Part shown: positions 1-5,650 of the stretch, in pieces
Layout of the letters: the number at the start of each line of letters is the position of its first letter
Position numbering within the stretch: position 1 is the first letter of the stretch
DNA from: Paenibacillaceae bacterium
Lineage (GTDB): Bacteria > Bacillota > Bacilli > Paenibacillales > YIM-B00363
Length of the DNA: 6,612 nt
Direction: 5' to 3'
Assembly: GCA_018969805.1 (NCBI GenBank)
Contig: JAGWXQ010000089.1
Location: forward strand, 1-6,612
Notes under the pieces: generated by a model
The model's database searches: none
The model's input: only the letters and a program-made list of their open reading frames with translations
Told to the model about the DNA's origin: nothing
Translations under genes and position numbers: made by a program

Positions 1-896
1 AGTGGCAACCCAAACCGCAAATCCGGCTTGTCCGATCCGTACGTGCCGACTGCTTCCGCATACGTCAACTTCCGAAACGGTGTTGGCAATGCAACACCCG
101 CACATTCGGAAAACAACCTCACGATCAACGTCTCAATCCACGACATTAGACGTTCTTGCGGAACAAACGACGTCTCAATATCGATTTGGGTAAACTCAGG
201 CTGGCGATCCGCACGCAAATCCTCGTCGCGAAAACAACGCGCGATTTGGTAATATTTTTCGAGCCCACCCACCATAAGCAGCTGCTTGTACAATTGTGGC
301 GACTGCGGCAATGCAAAAAAAGATCCCGTCTGGACACGCGAAGGAACGAGGTAGTCGCGCGCTCCTTCAGGCGTACTTTTCGTCAAAATGGGTGTCTCTA
401 TTTCCAAAAAACCATGTGCATCCAACGTTTCACGGCATATGCGCGCTGCCTGCGCACGCATCATCAACGTACGCTGCATTTCTGGTCTACGCAAATCAAT
501 ATATCGATGTTTGAGACGCAGTGCTTCATCGACTTCGATAAAGTCTTCGACAAAAAACGGTGGTGTCTTCGCTGTACTCAGCACGTCGATGTGCTGTGCA
601 CGCACTTCGATATCCCCCGTGTCAATGTGCGGATTGACCGTCTCTGCATCCCGCAAAACGACCGTTCCTTCGACCGCAATGACGTATTCATTGCGAATAC
701 GCTCCGCGAGGTGGAGCGCGTGTGCACCAATGACTTCCGAAAACACCACTTGCACAATCCCACTGCGGTCCCGAACATCAACAAATACGACCCCACCCAA
801 ATCACGGCGTCGTTGTACCCAACCGTTGAGTACGACAGTCTGGCCTACATGTTGTGGACGCAACACGCCACAATCGATCGTTTTCCATTTCATCAT
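1..896 (-). CDS. aspS: Aspartyl-tRNA synthetase, N-terminal half (cut by window edge)
   Basis: This class IIb synthetase charges tRNA(Asp) with aspartate using ATP in the cytoplasm. I translated the reverse strand by hand: it is open from ATG 896 to base 1 (about 298 codons, roughly half of the usual ~590) with no stop or frameshift. The N-terminal OB-fold anticodon-binding domain contains GWVQRRRDLGG and DVRDRSGIVQVVF (about residues 24-54). The catalytic domain follows: HRYIDLRRPE (130-139), GFLEIETPIL (motif 1 region, 162-171), TPEGARDYLVPSR (175-187), QSPQLYKQLL (198-207, with the aspartate-binding Gln and Lys), and class II motif 2 FRDEDLRADRQPEFTQID (222-239, with ATP-binding Arg223). 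It ends after GSDKPDLRFGL. Two ATGs sit in tandem (896 and 893); 896 is preferred because GAGGAG lies 7 nt upstream, inside the end of hisS. Only 4 bp separate it from the hisS stop, so translation is probably coupled. The C-terminal half, including motif 3, is not visible. Confidence 0.97.
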   Translation of the reverse strand, partial: MMKWKTIDCGVLRPQHVGQTVVLNGWVQRRRDLGGVVFVDVRDRSGIVQVVFSEVIGAHALHLAERIRNEYVIAVEGTVVLRDAETVNPHIDTGDIEVRAQHIDVLSTAKTPPFFVEDFIEVDEALRLKHRYIDLRRPEMQRTLMMRAQAARICRETLDAHGFLEIETPILTKSTPEGARDYLVPSRVQTGSFFALPQSPQLYKQLLMVGGLEKYYQIARCFRDEDLRADRQPEFTQIDIETSFVPQERLMSWIETLIVRLFSECAGVALPTPFRKLTYAEAVGTYGSDKPDLRFGLP

Positions 897-900
897 CCGT

Positions 901-2154
901 TTACTCCTCGCTTGCGTGCAGCATCGTAATCAGTTGCTCTTGTGGAACGATTTGCTGGCGTTCGGTCGCCAAATGCTTGAGCACGACGGTGTGTGCCGCC
1001 ACTTCGTCATCACCGACGATGACCGCGTACCGCGCCTGCGCACGGACAGCAAATTTTAATTGCGCTTTGGGCTTTCTGTGCAACGCATCAAACGTGACGG
1101 CCAATCCTGCGCGGCGGCATGAGGAGAGCATCGGAACGATCGCCTCCACTGCCGCATCGCCCATCGCCACAAAACACGCGTCCAACATCGGACGTTCCCC
1201 GACGCACTGCGCATCGAGCACGCGTGCAAGCCGCTCAATGCCAAAAGCAAGCCCGACTGCCGGCGTGTGTGGCCCCCCCAAGTGTGCCACAAGATCGTCA
1301 TATCTTCCCCCGCCACCGATCGCGTGAATCGAACCAAACGTATCTACCGGCACGCTCCATTCAAACGCGGTGTGCGTATAATAATCTAGCCCCCGTACGA
1401 GCCGTCGATTGTGCACAAAGGCGATACCCATCGCTGCCACGTGCCTGCATACCGCTTCAAAATGTGCGATGCTCTCCGCTCCCAAATCGTCCATGAGCAC
1501 CGGTACGTCTTGCAAGAGAGCGGCATCTTTTTTGCAATCCAGTATGCGCAACGGATTGCGCCCCAGCCGCGCACGACAATCACTGCACAATTGGTCGGCA
1601 ATCGGTGCCACATGCGCACGCAACCGCTGTGCATAGCGGCCACGTTCCGCAGCTGTGCCGACGGTATTGATTTCCAACGCCGCATGCGCTATGCCCAGCT
1701 GCGTCAATACGTCATGACCCAATGCAATTGTCTCGGCATCAAGCAACGGCGACGCACTTCCAAACGCCTCAATGCCCCACTGATGAAACTGCCGATACCG
1801 CCCCGACTGGGGTTGTTCGTATCGAAACATCGGTCCTACATAGTACAACCGCTGCACATCCGCCGCAGCGTACAGCTTGTGCTCGACAACGGCACGCACG
1901 ACACCCGCTGTCCCTTCTGGCCGCAGCGTCATGCTGCGCTGCGCTTTATCGTAAAACGTAAACATTTCTTTGTCTACGACGTCCGTTGCCTGCCCGACAC
2001 CCCGAACGAACAAGTCCGTCGCTTCAAATATCGGTGTGCGCAGCTCTTGATAATCGTATCGCTGACACGCACGACGCACGACACGCTCAATCGTGTGCCA
2101 TCGATTGATGTGCGTTGGCAAAATATCCGCCGTACCTTTGGGTTTTTGCAACAT
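901..2154 (-). CDS. hisS: Histidyl-tRNA synthetase
   Basis: This 417-residue class IIa synthetase attaches histidine to tRNA(His); the length is normal for bacterial HisRS (about 420). Visible elements in order: N-terminal KPKGTADILP (4-13); LRTPIFE with class II motif 1 (38-44); LRPEGTAGVVRA (77-88); motif 2 YVGPMFRYEQPQSGRYRQFHQ (105-125), whose FRYE carries the ATP-binding Arg; CSDCRARLGRNPLRILDCKKD (190-210), typical of Firmicutes enzymes; the histidine-specific motifs LVRGLDYYTHTAFE (252-265) and GGGGRYDDLV (280-289); motif 3 GLAFGIERLA (301-310); and a C-terminal anticodon-binding domain with KAQLKFAVRAQARYAVIVGDDE. All expected catalytic motifs are present. AGAGGGA lies 6 nt before the ATG. 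The gene sits 18 bp after aroH and 4 bp before aspS. hisS-aspS pairs are common in Bacillota and often have a T-box leader; none fits here, so expression probably depends on the upstream aro transcript. Confidence 0.98.
   Translation of the reverse strand: MLQKPKGTADILPTHINRWHTIERVVRRACQRYDYQELRTPIFEATDLFVRGVGQATDVVDKEMFTFYDKAQRSMTLRPEGTAGVVRAVVEHKLYAAADVQRLYYVGPMFRYEQPQSGRYRQFHQWGIEAFGSASPLLDAETIALGHDVLTQLGIAHAALEINTVGTAAERGRYAQRLRAHVAPIADQLCSDCRARLGRNPLRILDCKKDAALLQDVPVLMDDLGAESIAHFEAVCRHVAAMGIAFVHNRRLVRGLDYYTHTAFEWSVPVDTFGSIHAIGGGGRYDDLVAHLGGPHTPAVGLAFGIERLARVLDAQCVGERPMLDACFVAMGDAAVEAIVPMLSSCRRAGLAVTFDALHRKPKAQLKFAVRAQARYAVIVGDDEVAAHTVVLKHLATERQQIVPQEQLITMLHASEE
904..909 (-). promoter_or_regulatory. 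aspS ribosome binding site inside the hisS 3' end
   Basis: On the minus strand GAGGAG is followed by 7 nt and then ATG at 896. The site overlaps the last codons of hisS (Glu-Glu-stop), so ribosomes finishing hisS expose or reuse it. It favours start 896 over the adjacent ATG at 893. Confidence 0.75.
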
Positions 2155-2172
2155 GCACGTTCCCTCTTTTTC

Positions 2173-2541
2173 TTATGCACGTGCGCGTTCTGGTCGCAAC
2201 ACGGTTGCACCACGCGCATACACGTGGACGATTTGTTGGAGCGATCGGTCGGTGTTGACGAGCAACATCAAGCGAACGCACATCGGCAGCGCACCCGGAA
2301 CGGGAATTTCCTGCGCACAAAGCACTGCCACGTGCTCCCATCCCGGAATATCGCGCACCGCACGCGCAGGAAACGTGGCGTTGATGTCGTCTGTGACCGT
2401 AATCCACAAGCACGTCACATGTTCTGGCGTGAGTTCGTTTGCTCTTACAATTTCTAATAGTAAATCCAAAGTTGCTTCTAAAATTTCCTCGGTATTGTTG
2501 TGCGTCACTGTCGTCGCCCCACGAATGCCTCGCGTCGTCAT
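2173..2541 (-). CDS. aroH: Chorismate mutase, AroH class
   Basis: This monofunctional enzyme rearranges chorismate to prephenate, the branch towards phenylalanine and tyrosine. The 122 residues match the compact trimeric AroH fold of Bacillus (127 aa there). The N-terminus RGIRGATTV (4-12) supplies Arg7, and the other residues known to line the B. subtilis active site fall at the same numbers: Arg63 (AVRDIPGW), Cys75 and Glu78 (LCAQE), Arg90 (CVR), Tyr108 (HVYARGA) and Arg116 (VLRPE). This supports an active enzyme. There is no sign of an AroQ-type domain or a fusion to DAHP synthase or prephenate dehydratase. The ATG overlaps the aroB stop as ATGA, a sign of translational coupling, with a G-rich Shine-Dalgarno (AGGGGGG) about 9 nt upstream inside aroB. 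In Bacillus the trp operon follows aroH; here hisS does. Confidence 0.97.
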   Translation of the reverse strand: MTTRGIRGATTVTHNNTEEILEATLDLLLEIVRANELTPEHVTCLWITVTDDINATFPARAVRDIPGWEHVAVLCAQEIPVPGALPMCVRLMLLVNTDRSLQQIVHVYARGATVLRPERARA

Positions 2542-3635
2542 GCGGTTTGTCCCCCCTGCAACTCATGCAAACAACGCACGACGATGTGCATCGGCACATT
2601 GCGTACGATCGTGACACTTCCAATGCGGACAGGCAATACAAACACCGCATTTCCGTTGTGGAATTTTTTGTCCCGCTGCATCGCTTCGATCACGTCGTTT
2701 GTGGCGACATCGACTGGCAACGTCGTCGGCAAGTGCGCTGCACGAAGAACCTCTTCCGTCCGGGTCACGACATCCCATGCGCACAAGCCCATGGCATGCG
2801 CAATGCGGGCACTCCCGCACATCCCGATGGAAATCGCTTCCCCGTGCGTCCACCGCACATACTGCGACACCGCTTCCAGTGCATGCCCAATCGTATGCCC
2901 AAGATTGAGCACCGCACGATTCCCTTGCTCACGCTCGTCTGCGCTGACAATGCCCGCTTTGATCGCCATTCCCCGATGCAGTGCCTTCGCCATATGTTCT
3001 CGATGACACGCCCGAAGTGCATCCATATGGGCGATACACCATTCCACAAATGATGCATCCGCAATAAGCCCATGTTTGATCACTTCTGCAAGCCCACTGC
3101 GCACTTCCCGATCAGGCAACGTATGCAAAAACGACGTATCATATACGACCGCACGGGGCGGGTAAAACGCACCGATCACATTTTTCGCCAGCGGATGATT
3201 GATCCCGACTTTGCCACCAACACTCGAATCGTGCGCAAGGATCGTCGTCGGCACGTGCACGTACGGAATTCCCCGCATATACGTCGCAGCGACAAACCCC
3301 GCAACGTCCCCAACGACACCGCCACCGAATGCAACGACGATCGTATGCCGATCACACCGCGCTTCGAGCATTTGGGTGATCAGGTCATACACCGTATGCA
3401 TGTTTTTTGATCGCTCGCCTGCCGGAATCGTACATATGCGCGCATCGGTATCGCCCATCTCCCCAAATACCCGGTTGCCGTGCCGCGCATATACGTGCTC
3501 ATCCGTAATCATGACCGCACGCCACACGTGCCCCCCCGCGATCGCACGCAGCTGCTCTGCGAGGTGCGCAACCACACCGTCCCCGACGAGCACGTCATAC
3601 GCACCAGACGCACTGTGTACCGTCAACGTATGCAT
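2538..3635 (-). CDS. aroB: 3-dehydroquinate synthase
   Basis: AroB converts DAHP to 3-dehydroquinate, the second step of the shikimate pathway, using NAD and a divalent metal (usually zinc). The 365 residues match the usual length (about 360). NAD-binding features include PAGERSKNM (71-79) and the glycine-rich GGGVVGDVAGFVAATYMRGI (104-123). PTTILAHDSSVGGKVGIN (129-146) is the substrate and phosphate loop, in the Bacillus-like form with LAHDSS instead of LAQVDSS. Expected metal ligands are Glu184 (GLAEVIKHGL), His247 (LNLGHTIGHALEA) and His264 (THGEAI), at the same numbers as in E. coli AroB. The C-terminus has RDKKFHNG and a beta-rich end. AGGGGG lies a few bases before ATG 3635. The gene follows aroC after 55 bp and overlaps aroH by 4 bp. 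No defect is visible. Confidence 0.98.
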   Translation of the reverse strand: MHTLTVHSASGAYDVLVGDGVVAHLAEQLRAIAGGHVWRAVMITDEHVYARHGNRVFGEMGDTDARICTIPAGERSKNMHTVYDLITQMLEARCDRHTIVVAFGGGVVGDVAGFVAATYMRGIPYVHVPTTILAHDSSVGGKVGINHPLAKNVIGAFYPPRAVVYDTSFLHTLPDREVRSGLAEVIKHGLIADASFVEWCIAHMDALRACHREHMAKALHRGMAIKAGIVSADEREQGNRAVLNLGHTIGHALEAVSQYVRWTHGEAISIGMCGSARIAHAMGLCAWDVVTRTEEVLRAAHLPTTLPVDVATNDVIEAMQRDKKFHNGNAVFVLPVRIGSVTIVRNVPMHIVVRCLHELQGGQTA

Positions 3636-3690
3636 AGTGCCCCCTGTTTTGTCCGTCGTACAAACACGTGATCACTGCCCTCTTCAATCA

Positions 3691-4869
3691 TTAATACGCA
3701 CGCACTTGCGCGATGTATCCCGCAACGTTGCGCTGGACTTCCTCAATCGAATCCCCGCCAAATTTTTCCATCCACGCGCGTGCGATTTCCCATGCAATGA
3801 CATTTTCCATAATGACGCTTGCAGCAGGTACTGCACACGTATCTGATCGTTCAACTTGTGCAGCAAACGCTTCTTTGGTGTCGATGTCCACACTCGGCAA
3901 CGGTTTGTACAATGTAGAAATCGGTTTCATCACACCCCGGACGACGAGCGGAGCACCCGTCGTCATTCCGCCTTCCACACCGCCCGAACGGTTTGTCTTA
4001 CGATAAAAATGCTGCGCGTCGTCGTAATAGATCGCATCGTGGACGTGCGACCCCCGACGCGCTGCACAGCCAAAACCGAGCCCAAACTCAACACCTTTAA
4101 ATGCTTGAATGGATACGACCGCTTGGGCAATGCGGCCGTCGAGCTTGCGGTCCCATTGCACGTGTGCGCCGAGCCCGATCGGCAAACCGTGCGCAACCGT
4201 TTCGACGATGCCACCAAGCGTGTCCCCCGACGCTTTCGCTTCATCGATACGCGCGATCATTGCCTCTTCGGCGTGCACATCCGCGACGCGAACCGCTGAA
4301 CGTTCTGTCCACTCGCGCAATTCATCGAGCGGGCGATCGACAGACGCATCCGATACGATGACGTCGCCGATTTGACGGACGTACCCAAGCAACTCAACAC
4401 CACATATGGAGAGCATTTGGCGCACCAACGCCCCGATGGCAACGCGCACCGTCGTCTCCCGTGCACTTGAGCGTTCTAAAATATTACGCAAATCGCGCTC
4501 ATTGTACTTAATGCCTCCCGACAAATCCGCATGCCCTGGACGCGGACGATGGACGCGCCGTTTGCCCGACTGCTCTGCGTCTTCTGGCAACGGCCGCGCA
4601 TCCATAATGGATGACCAATTTTTCCAATCACGGTTGTGGACGACGAGTGCAATCGGTGCACCTGTCGTCTTGCCATGTCGAACACCACCGACGATGTCCA
4701 CGACGTCTTGCTCAATCGCCATACGTTTGCCCCTGCCATAGCCTTTTTGGCGGCGCGCAAGCTGGGCATTGATCAACGCGACATCAATCGGTACGTGGCT
4801 GGGCATCCCTTCTATAATCGCGGTGAGCTGTGGTCCGTGCGTCTCTCCCGCAGTCAAAAATCGCAACAT
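3691..4869 (-). CDS. aroC: Chorismate synthase
   Basis: AroC (called AroF in B. subtilis) removes phosphate from EPSP to form chorismate, the last shikimate step, and needs reduced FMN. The 392 residues fit the family (about 360-390). Visible signatures: TAGETHGPQLTAIIEG (6-21, catalytic His11); RRQKGYGRGKRMAIEQD (39-55); GKTTGAPIALVVHNRDWKNW (66-85); RPRPGHADLSGGIKY (108-122, second catalytic His113); ILERSSARETTVRVAIGAL (130-148); SGGVEGGMTTGAPLVVRGVM (295-314); and RSDTCAVPAASVI (341-353) with the conserved Asp343. The start is ATG 4869, not the in-frame ATG at 4908: a perfect AGGAGG lies 6 nt before 4869 and the family N-terminus begins exactly there, while the extra 13 residues match nothing expected. 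It lies between ndk (66 bp upstream) and aroB (55 bp downstream). In B. subtilis cheR separates ndk from this gene; here it does not. Confidence 0.98.
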   Translation of the reverse strand: MLRFLTAGETHGPQLTAIIEGMPSHVPIDVALINAQLARRQKGYGRGKRMAIEQDVVDIVGGVRHGKTTGAPIALVVHNRDWKNWSSIMDARPLPEDAEQSGKRRVHRPRPGHADLSGGIKYNERDLRNILERSSARETTVRVAIGALVRQMLSICGVELLGYVRQIGDVIVSDASVDRPLDELREWTERSAVRVADVHAEEAMIARIDEAKASGDTLGGIVETVAHGLPIGLGAHVQWDRKLDGRIAQAVVSIQAFKGVEFGLGFGCAARRGSHVHDAIYYDDAQHFYRKTNRSGGVEGGMTTGAPLVVRGVMKPISTLYKPLPSVDIDTKEAFAAQVERSDTCAVPAASVIMENVIAWEIARAWMEKFGGDSIEEVQRNVAGYIAQVRAY

Positions 4870-4875
4870 GGTTAG

Positions 4876-4881
4876 CCTCCT
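4876..4881 (-). promoter_or_regulatory. aroC ribosome binding site that decides the start
   Basis: The minus strand reads AGGAGG, then 6 nt (CTAACC), then ATG at 4869. This full Shine-Dalgarno match fixes the aroC start and argues against the upstream ATG at 4908. Confidence 0.85.
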
Positions 4882-4903
4882 ACATCCTAAAGATACACAA
4901 TCC

Positions 4904-4933
4904 ATCATAACCGATTTCGCCGCACGAAGACAA
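4904..4933 (-). promoter_or_regulatory. Candidate internal promoter before aroC
   Basis: In the 66-bp ndk-aroC gap the minus strand has TTGTCT (4933-4928), an 18-bp spacer and TATGAT (4909-4904). These match the sigma-A consensus at 4 of 6 and 5 of 6 positions. A transcript would begin near 4897 and give a leader of about 28 nt carrying the aroC ribosome binding site. If active, it would let the aro-hisS-aspS block be expressed apart from ndk. The TTGTCT lies partly inside the end region of ndk's 3' flank, and such matches arise by chance, so this is only a candidate. Confidence 0.35.
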
Positions 4934-4935
4934 CA

Positions 4936-5361
4936 TCATGCGTCGTACCGCTGCGCTTGTTCTGGAAAAAAAAGAGCAATCTCGCGCTGTGCGCTGGCGA
5001 TGCCATCAGCACCGTGTACGATGTTCGACCGCGTACTCGTTGCAAAATCTCCGCGAATCGTTCCAGGTGCAGCGTCAAGGTGCGCCGTCTTTCCAATGAG
5101 CAACCGAGCAAGGGCGATGGCATCGTCTCCTTCCCACACCATCGCAAGTACAGGTCCAGAAGTAATCATCTCAACAAGCTCAGCAAAAAATGGCTTTTCG
5201 GCATGTTCTGCATAATGTGCCTGCGCCTGCGGATCGGTTAGCCACAAAAATTTTGCCGCCACAAGCGTTAGCCCTTTTCGTTCAAAACGAGAGACGACTT
5301 CGCCAATCAGCTTGCGCTTTACCCCATCCGGCTTAACCATCACAAATGTTTTTTGTGTCAT
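4936..5361 (-). CDS. ndk: Nucleoside diphosphate kinase
   Basis: Ndk moves the gamma-phosphate from ATP to other (deoxy)nucleoside diphosphates through a phosphohistidine intermediate. The 141 residues match the short bacterial form. The N-terminus is TFVMVKPDGVKRKLIGEV (5-22, with the conserved Lys10 near the substrate phosphates). LDAAPGTIRGDFA (95-107) and the active-site segment RSNIVHGADG (111-120) follow, with catalytic His116; SAQREIALFF (123-132) closes the conserved core. The usual HGSDS is HGADG here, a mild change that keeps the histidine. ATG 5361 has a strong AAGGAGG 7 nt upstream. It is the first gene of the minus-strand cluster, next to the divergent region shared with pstS. 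ndk in front of aroC (aroF) is also the Bacillus arrangement, though there cheR intervenes. Confidence 0.98.
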   Translation of the reverse strand: MTQKTFVMVKPDGVKRKLIGEVVSRFERKGLTLVAAKFLWLTDPQAQAHYAEHAEKPFFAELVEMITSGPVLAMVWEGDDAIALARLLIGKTAHLDAAPGTIRGDFATSTRSNIVHGADGIASAQREIALFFPEQAQRYDA

Positions 5362-5399
5362 GCTTGTTCCTCCTTGTCGGGTTGTGCAATGTTCCCGTC

Positions 5400-5428
5400 A
5401 TTGTACCCGATGCATTGTTTTATGCAAA
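5400..5428 (-). promoter_or_regulatory. Candidate proximal promoter of ndk
   Basis: On the minus strand TTTGCA (5428-5423) is followed by a 17-bp spacer and TACAAT (5405-5400). The spacing is ideal for sigma-A and the -10 box matches 5 of 6 positions. Transcription would start near 5393, giving a leader of about 30 nt with the strong ndk ribosome binding site. This is the best full promoter match facing ndk. Confidence 0.5.
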
Positions 5429-5429
5429 C

Positions 5430-5453
5430 GAACATCGTGCAACGATCATGTTC
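5430..5453. repeat. Interrupted palindrome just upstream of the ndk -35 box
   Basis: On the plus strand the order is GAAC, ATCGT, GCA, ACGAT, CAT, GTTC. The inner arms ATCGT/ACGAT pair perfectly around a 3-base centre, and the outer arms GAAC/GTTC pair after a 3-base interruption on one side. It ends 1 bp from the proposed ndk -35 box, a usual place for a regulator site. If transcribed from an upstream promoter it could also form a short hairpin. No regulator is recognised. Confidence 0.45.
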
Positions 5454-5478
5454 ATTATGCGGGACGATCCTACACCTT

Positions 5479-5487
5479 ATTGTACCA
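5479..5487 (-). promoter_or_regulatory. Extended -10 element, middle of three facing ndk
   Basis: The minus strand reads TGG then TACAAT, the TGn-extended -10 form of sigma-A promoters that can work with a poor -35. No good -35 box is found 16-18 bp upstream. Activity is uncertain. Confidence 0.3.
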
Positions 5488-5501
5488 AAATGAGCGCGCA
5501 C

Positions 5502-5510
5502 ATTGTATCA
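5502..5510 (-). promoter_or_regulatory. Extended -10 element, distal, facing ndk
   Basis: The minus strand reads TGA then TACAAT, again an extended -10. It lies in the 11-mer CGTGATACAAT, which also occurs on the plus strand as the pstS -10 region (5603-5613). No convincing -35 box lies upstream. Transcription from here would give a leader of about 130 nt before ndk that includes the palindrome at 5430-5453. Confidence 0.35.
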
Positions 5511-5559
5511 CGCACCGTTTGAAACATGGGCTAAAAAAATACAAATCCCGCGGTAAACT

Positions 5560-5576
5560 TTTACGTTATTTTAATA
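5560..5576 (+). promoter_or_regulatory. Weak PhoP-box-like pair upstream of pstS
   Basis: TTTACG (5560-5565) and TTAATA (5571-5576) are two TT-A-like hexamers separated by 5 bp, the 11-bp periodicity of Bacillus PhoP sites (consensus-like TTAACA repeats). They lie directly upstream of the pstS -35 box. The match is loose in AT-rich sequence, so this may just be an UP element. Confidence 0.25.
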
Positions 5577-5583
5577 AATCGGG

Positions 5584-5613
5584 TTGAACGATCGACAAAA
5601 ACCGTGATACAAT
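5584..5613 (+). promoter_or_regulatory. Candidate pstS promoter
   Basis: TTGAAC (5584-5589) is followed by an 18-bp spacer and TACAAT (5608-5613), and TGA directly before the -10 makes it an extended -10. Transcription would start near 5620, leaving a leader of about 30 nt with the pstS ribosome binding site. The AT-rich block just upstream (5556-5580) could act as an UP element or activator site. This start rules out translation from the ATG at 5618. Confidence 0.6.
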
Positions 5614-5636
5614 TTTTTTGAATAAAAATTTTGATC

Positions 5637-5642
5637 AAGGAG
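5637..5642 (+). promoter_or_regulatory. pstS ribosome binding site that decides the start
   Basis: AAGGAG is followed by 8 nt and ATG at 5651. This start gives a proper lipoprotein signal peptide, while the in-frame ATG at 5618 would put a polar extension (MNKNFDQGVNT) in front of it. Confidence 0.85.
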
Positions 5643-5650
5643 TGAACACC

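Larger units (their letters stand above)
5362..5650. other. Divergent intergenic region between ndk and pstS
   Basis: This 289-bp stretch has no convincing gene. It contains the Shine-Dalgarno of ndk (AAGGAGG, 5375-5369 on the minus strand), three leftward TACAAT hexamers, an interrupted palindrome, an AT-rich block around 5556-5580, and a rightward promoter and ribosome binding site for pstS. A plus-strand open frame across 5312-5587 has no ribosome binding site and no recognisable protein, so I do not call it. No rho-independent terminator is seen, as expected for divergent genes. Confidence 0.8.

Noticed and set aside
156..929. 257-codon plus-strand open frame opposite aspS
   Set aside because: The minus strand encodes an uninterrupted AspRS with motif 2 and other signatures; the antisense product resembles no protein family.
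2155..2172. T-box leader before hisS
   Set aside because: Only 18 bp separate aroH and hisS, far too short for a T-box, and no antiterminator or terminator hairpin is visible there.
1411..2457. 348-codon plus-strand open frame opposite hisS and aroH
   Set aside because: It is antisense to two clearly recognised genes, is rich in Arg/His/Cys/Thr as expected from reading conserved codons backwards, and has no domain or ribosome binding site.
3636..3690. Terminator or operator in the aroC-aroB gap (GTGATCAC dyad near 3667-3674)
   Set aside because: The dyad is only 8 bp with no U-tract or longer symmetry, so it is not distinguishable from chance.
3199..3846. 215-codon plus-strand open frame opposite aroB and the aroC end
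   Set aside because: It spans two genes and their gap in antisense, has low-complexity Ser/Thr/Pro/Arg content and no start signal. It is a shadow of the real coding strand.
4867..4908. Longer aroC start at ATG 4908
   Set aside because: The 13 extra residues have no family match and no Shine-Dalgarno; AGGAGG is placed for ATG 4869, where the conserved N-terminus starts.
5312..5587. 91-codon plus-strand open frame across the ndk start and intergenic region
   Set aside because: It overlaps the ndk start in antisense and runs through promoter-like DNA; no ribosome binding site and no recognisable protein.
5618..5650. Longer pstS start at ATG 5618
   Set aside because: It would begin at or before the predicted transcription start (about 5620) and add a polar extension before the lipoprotein signal peptide; AAGGAG serves ATG 5651.
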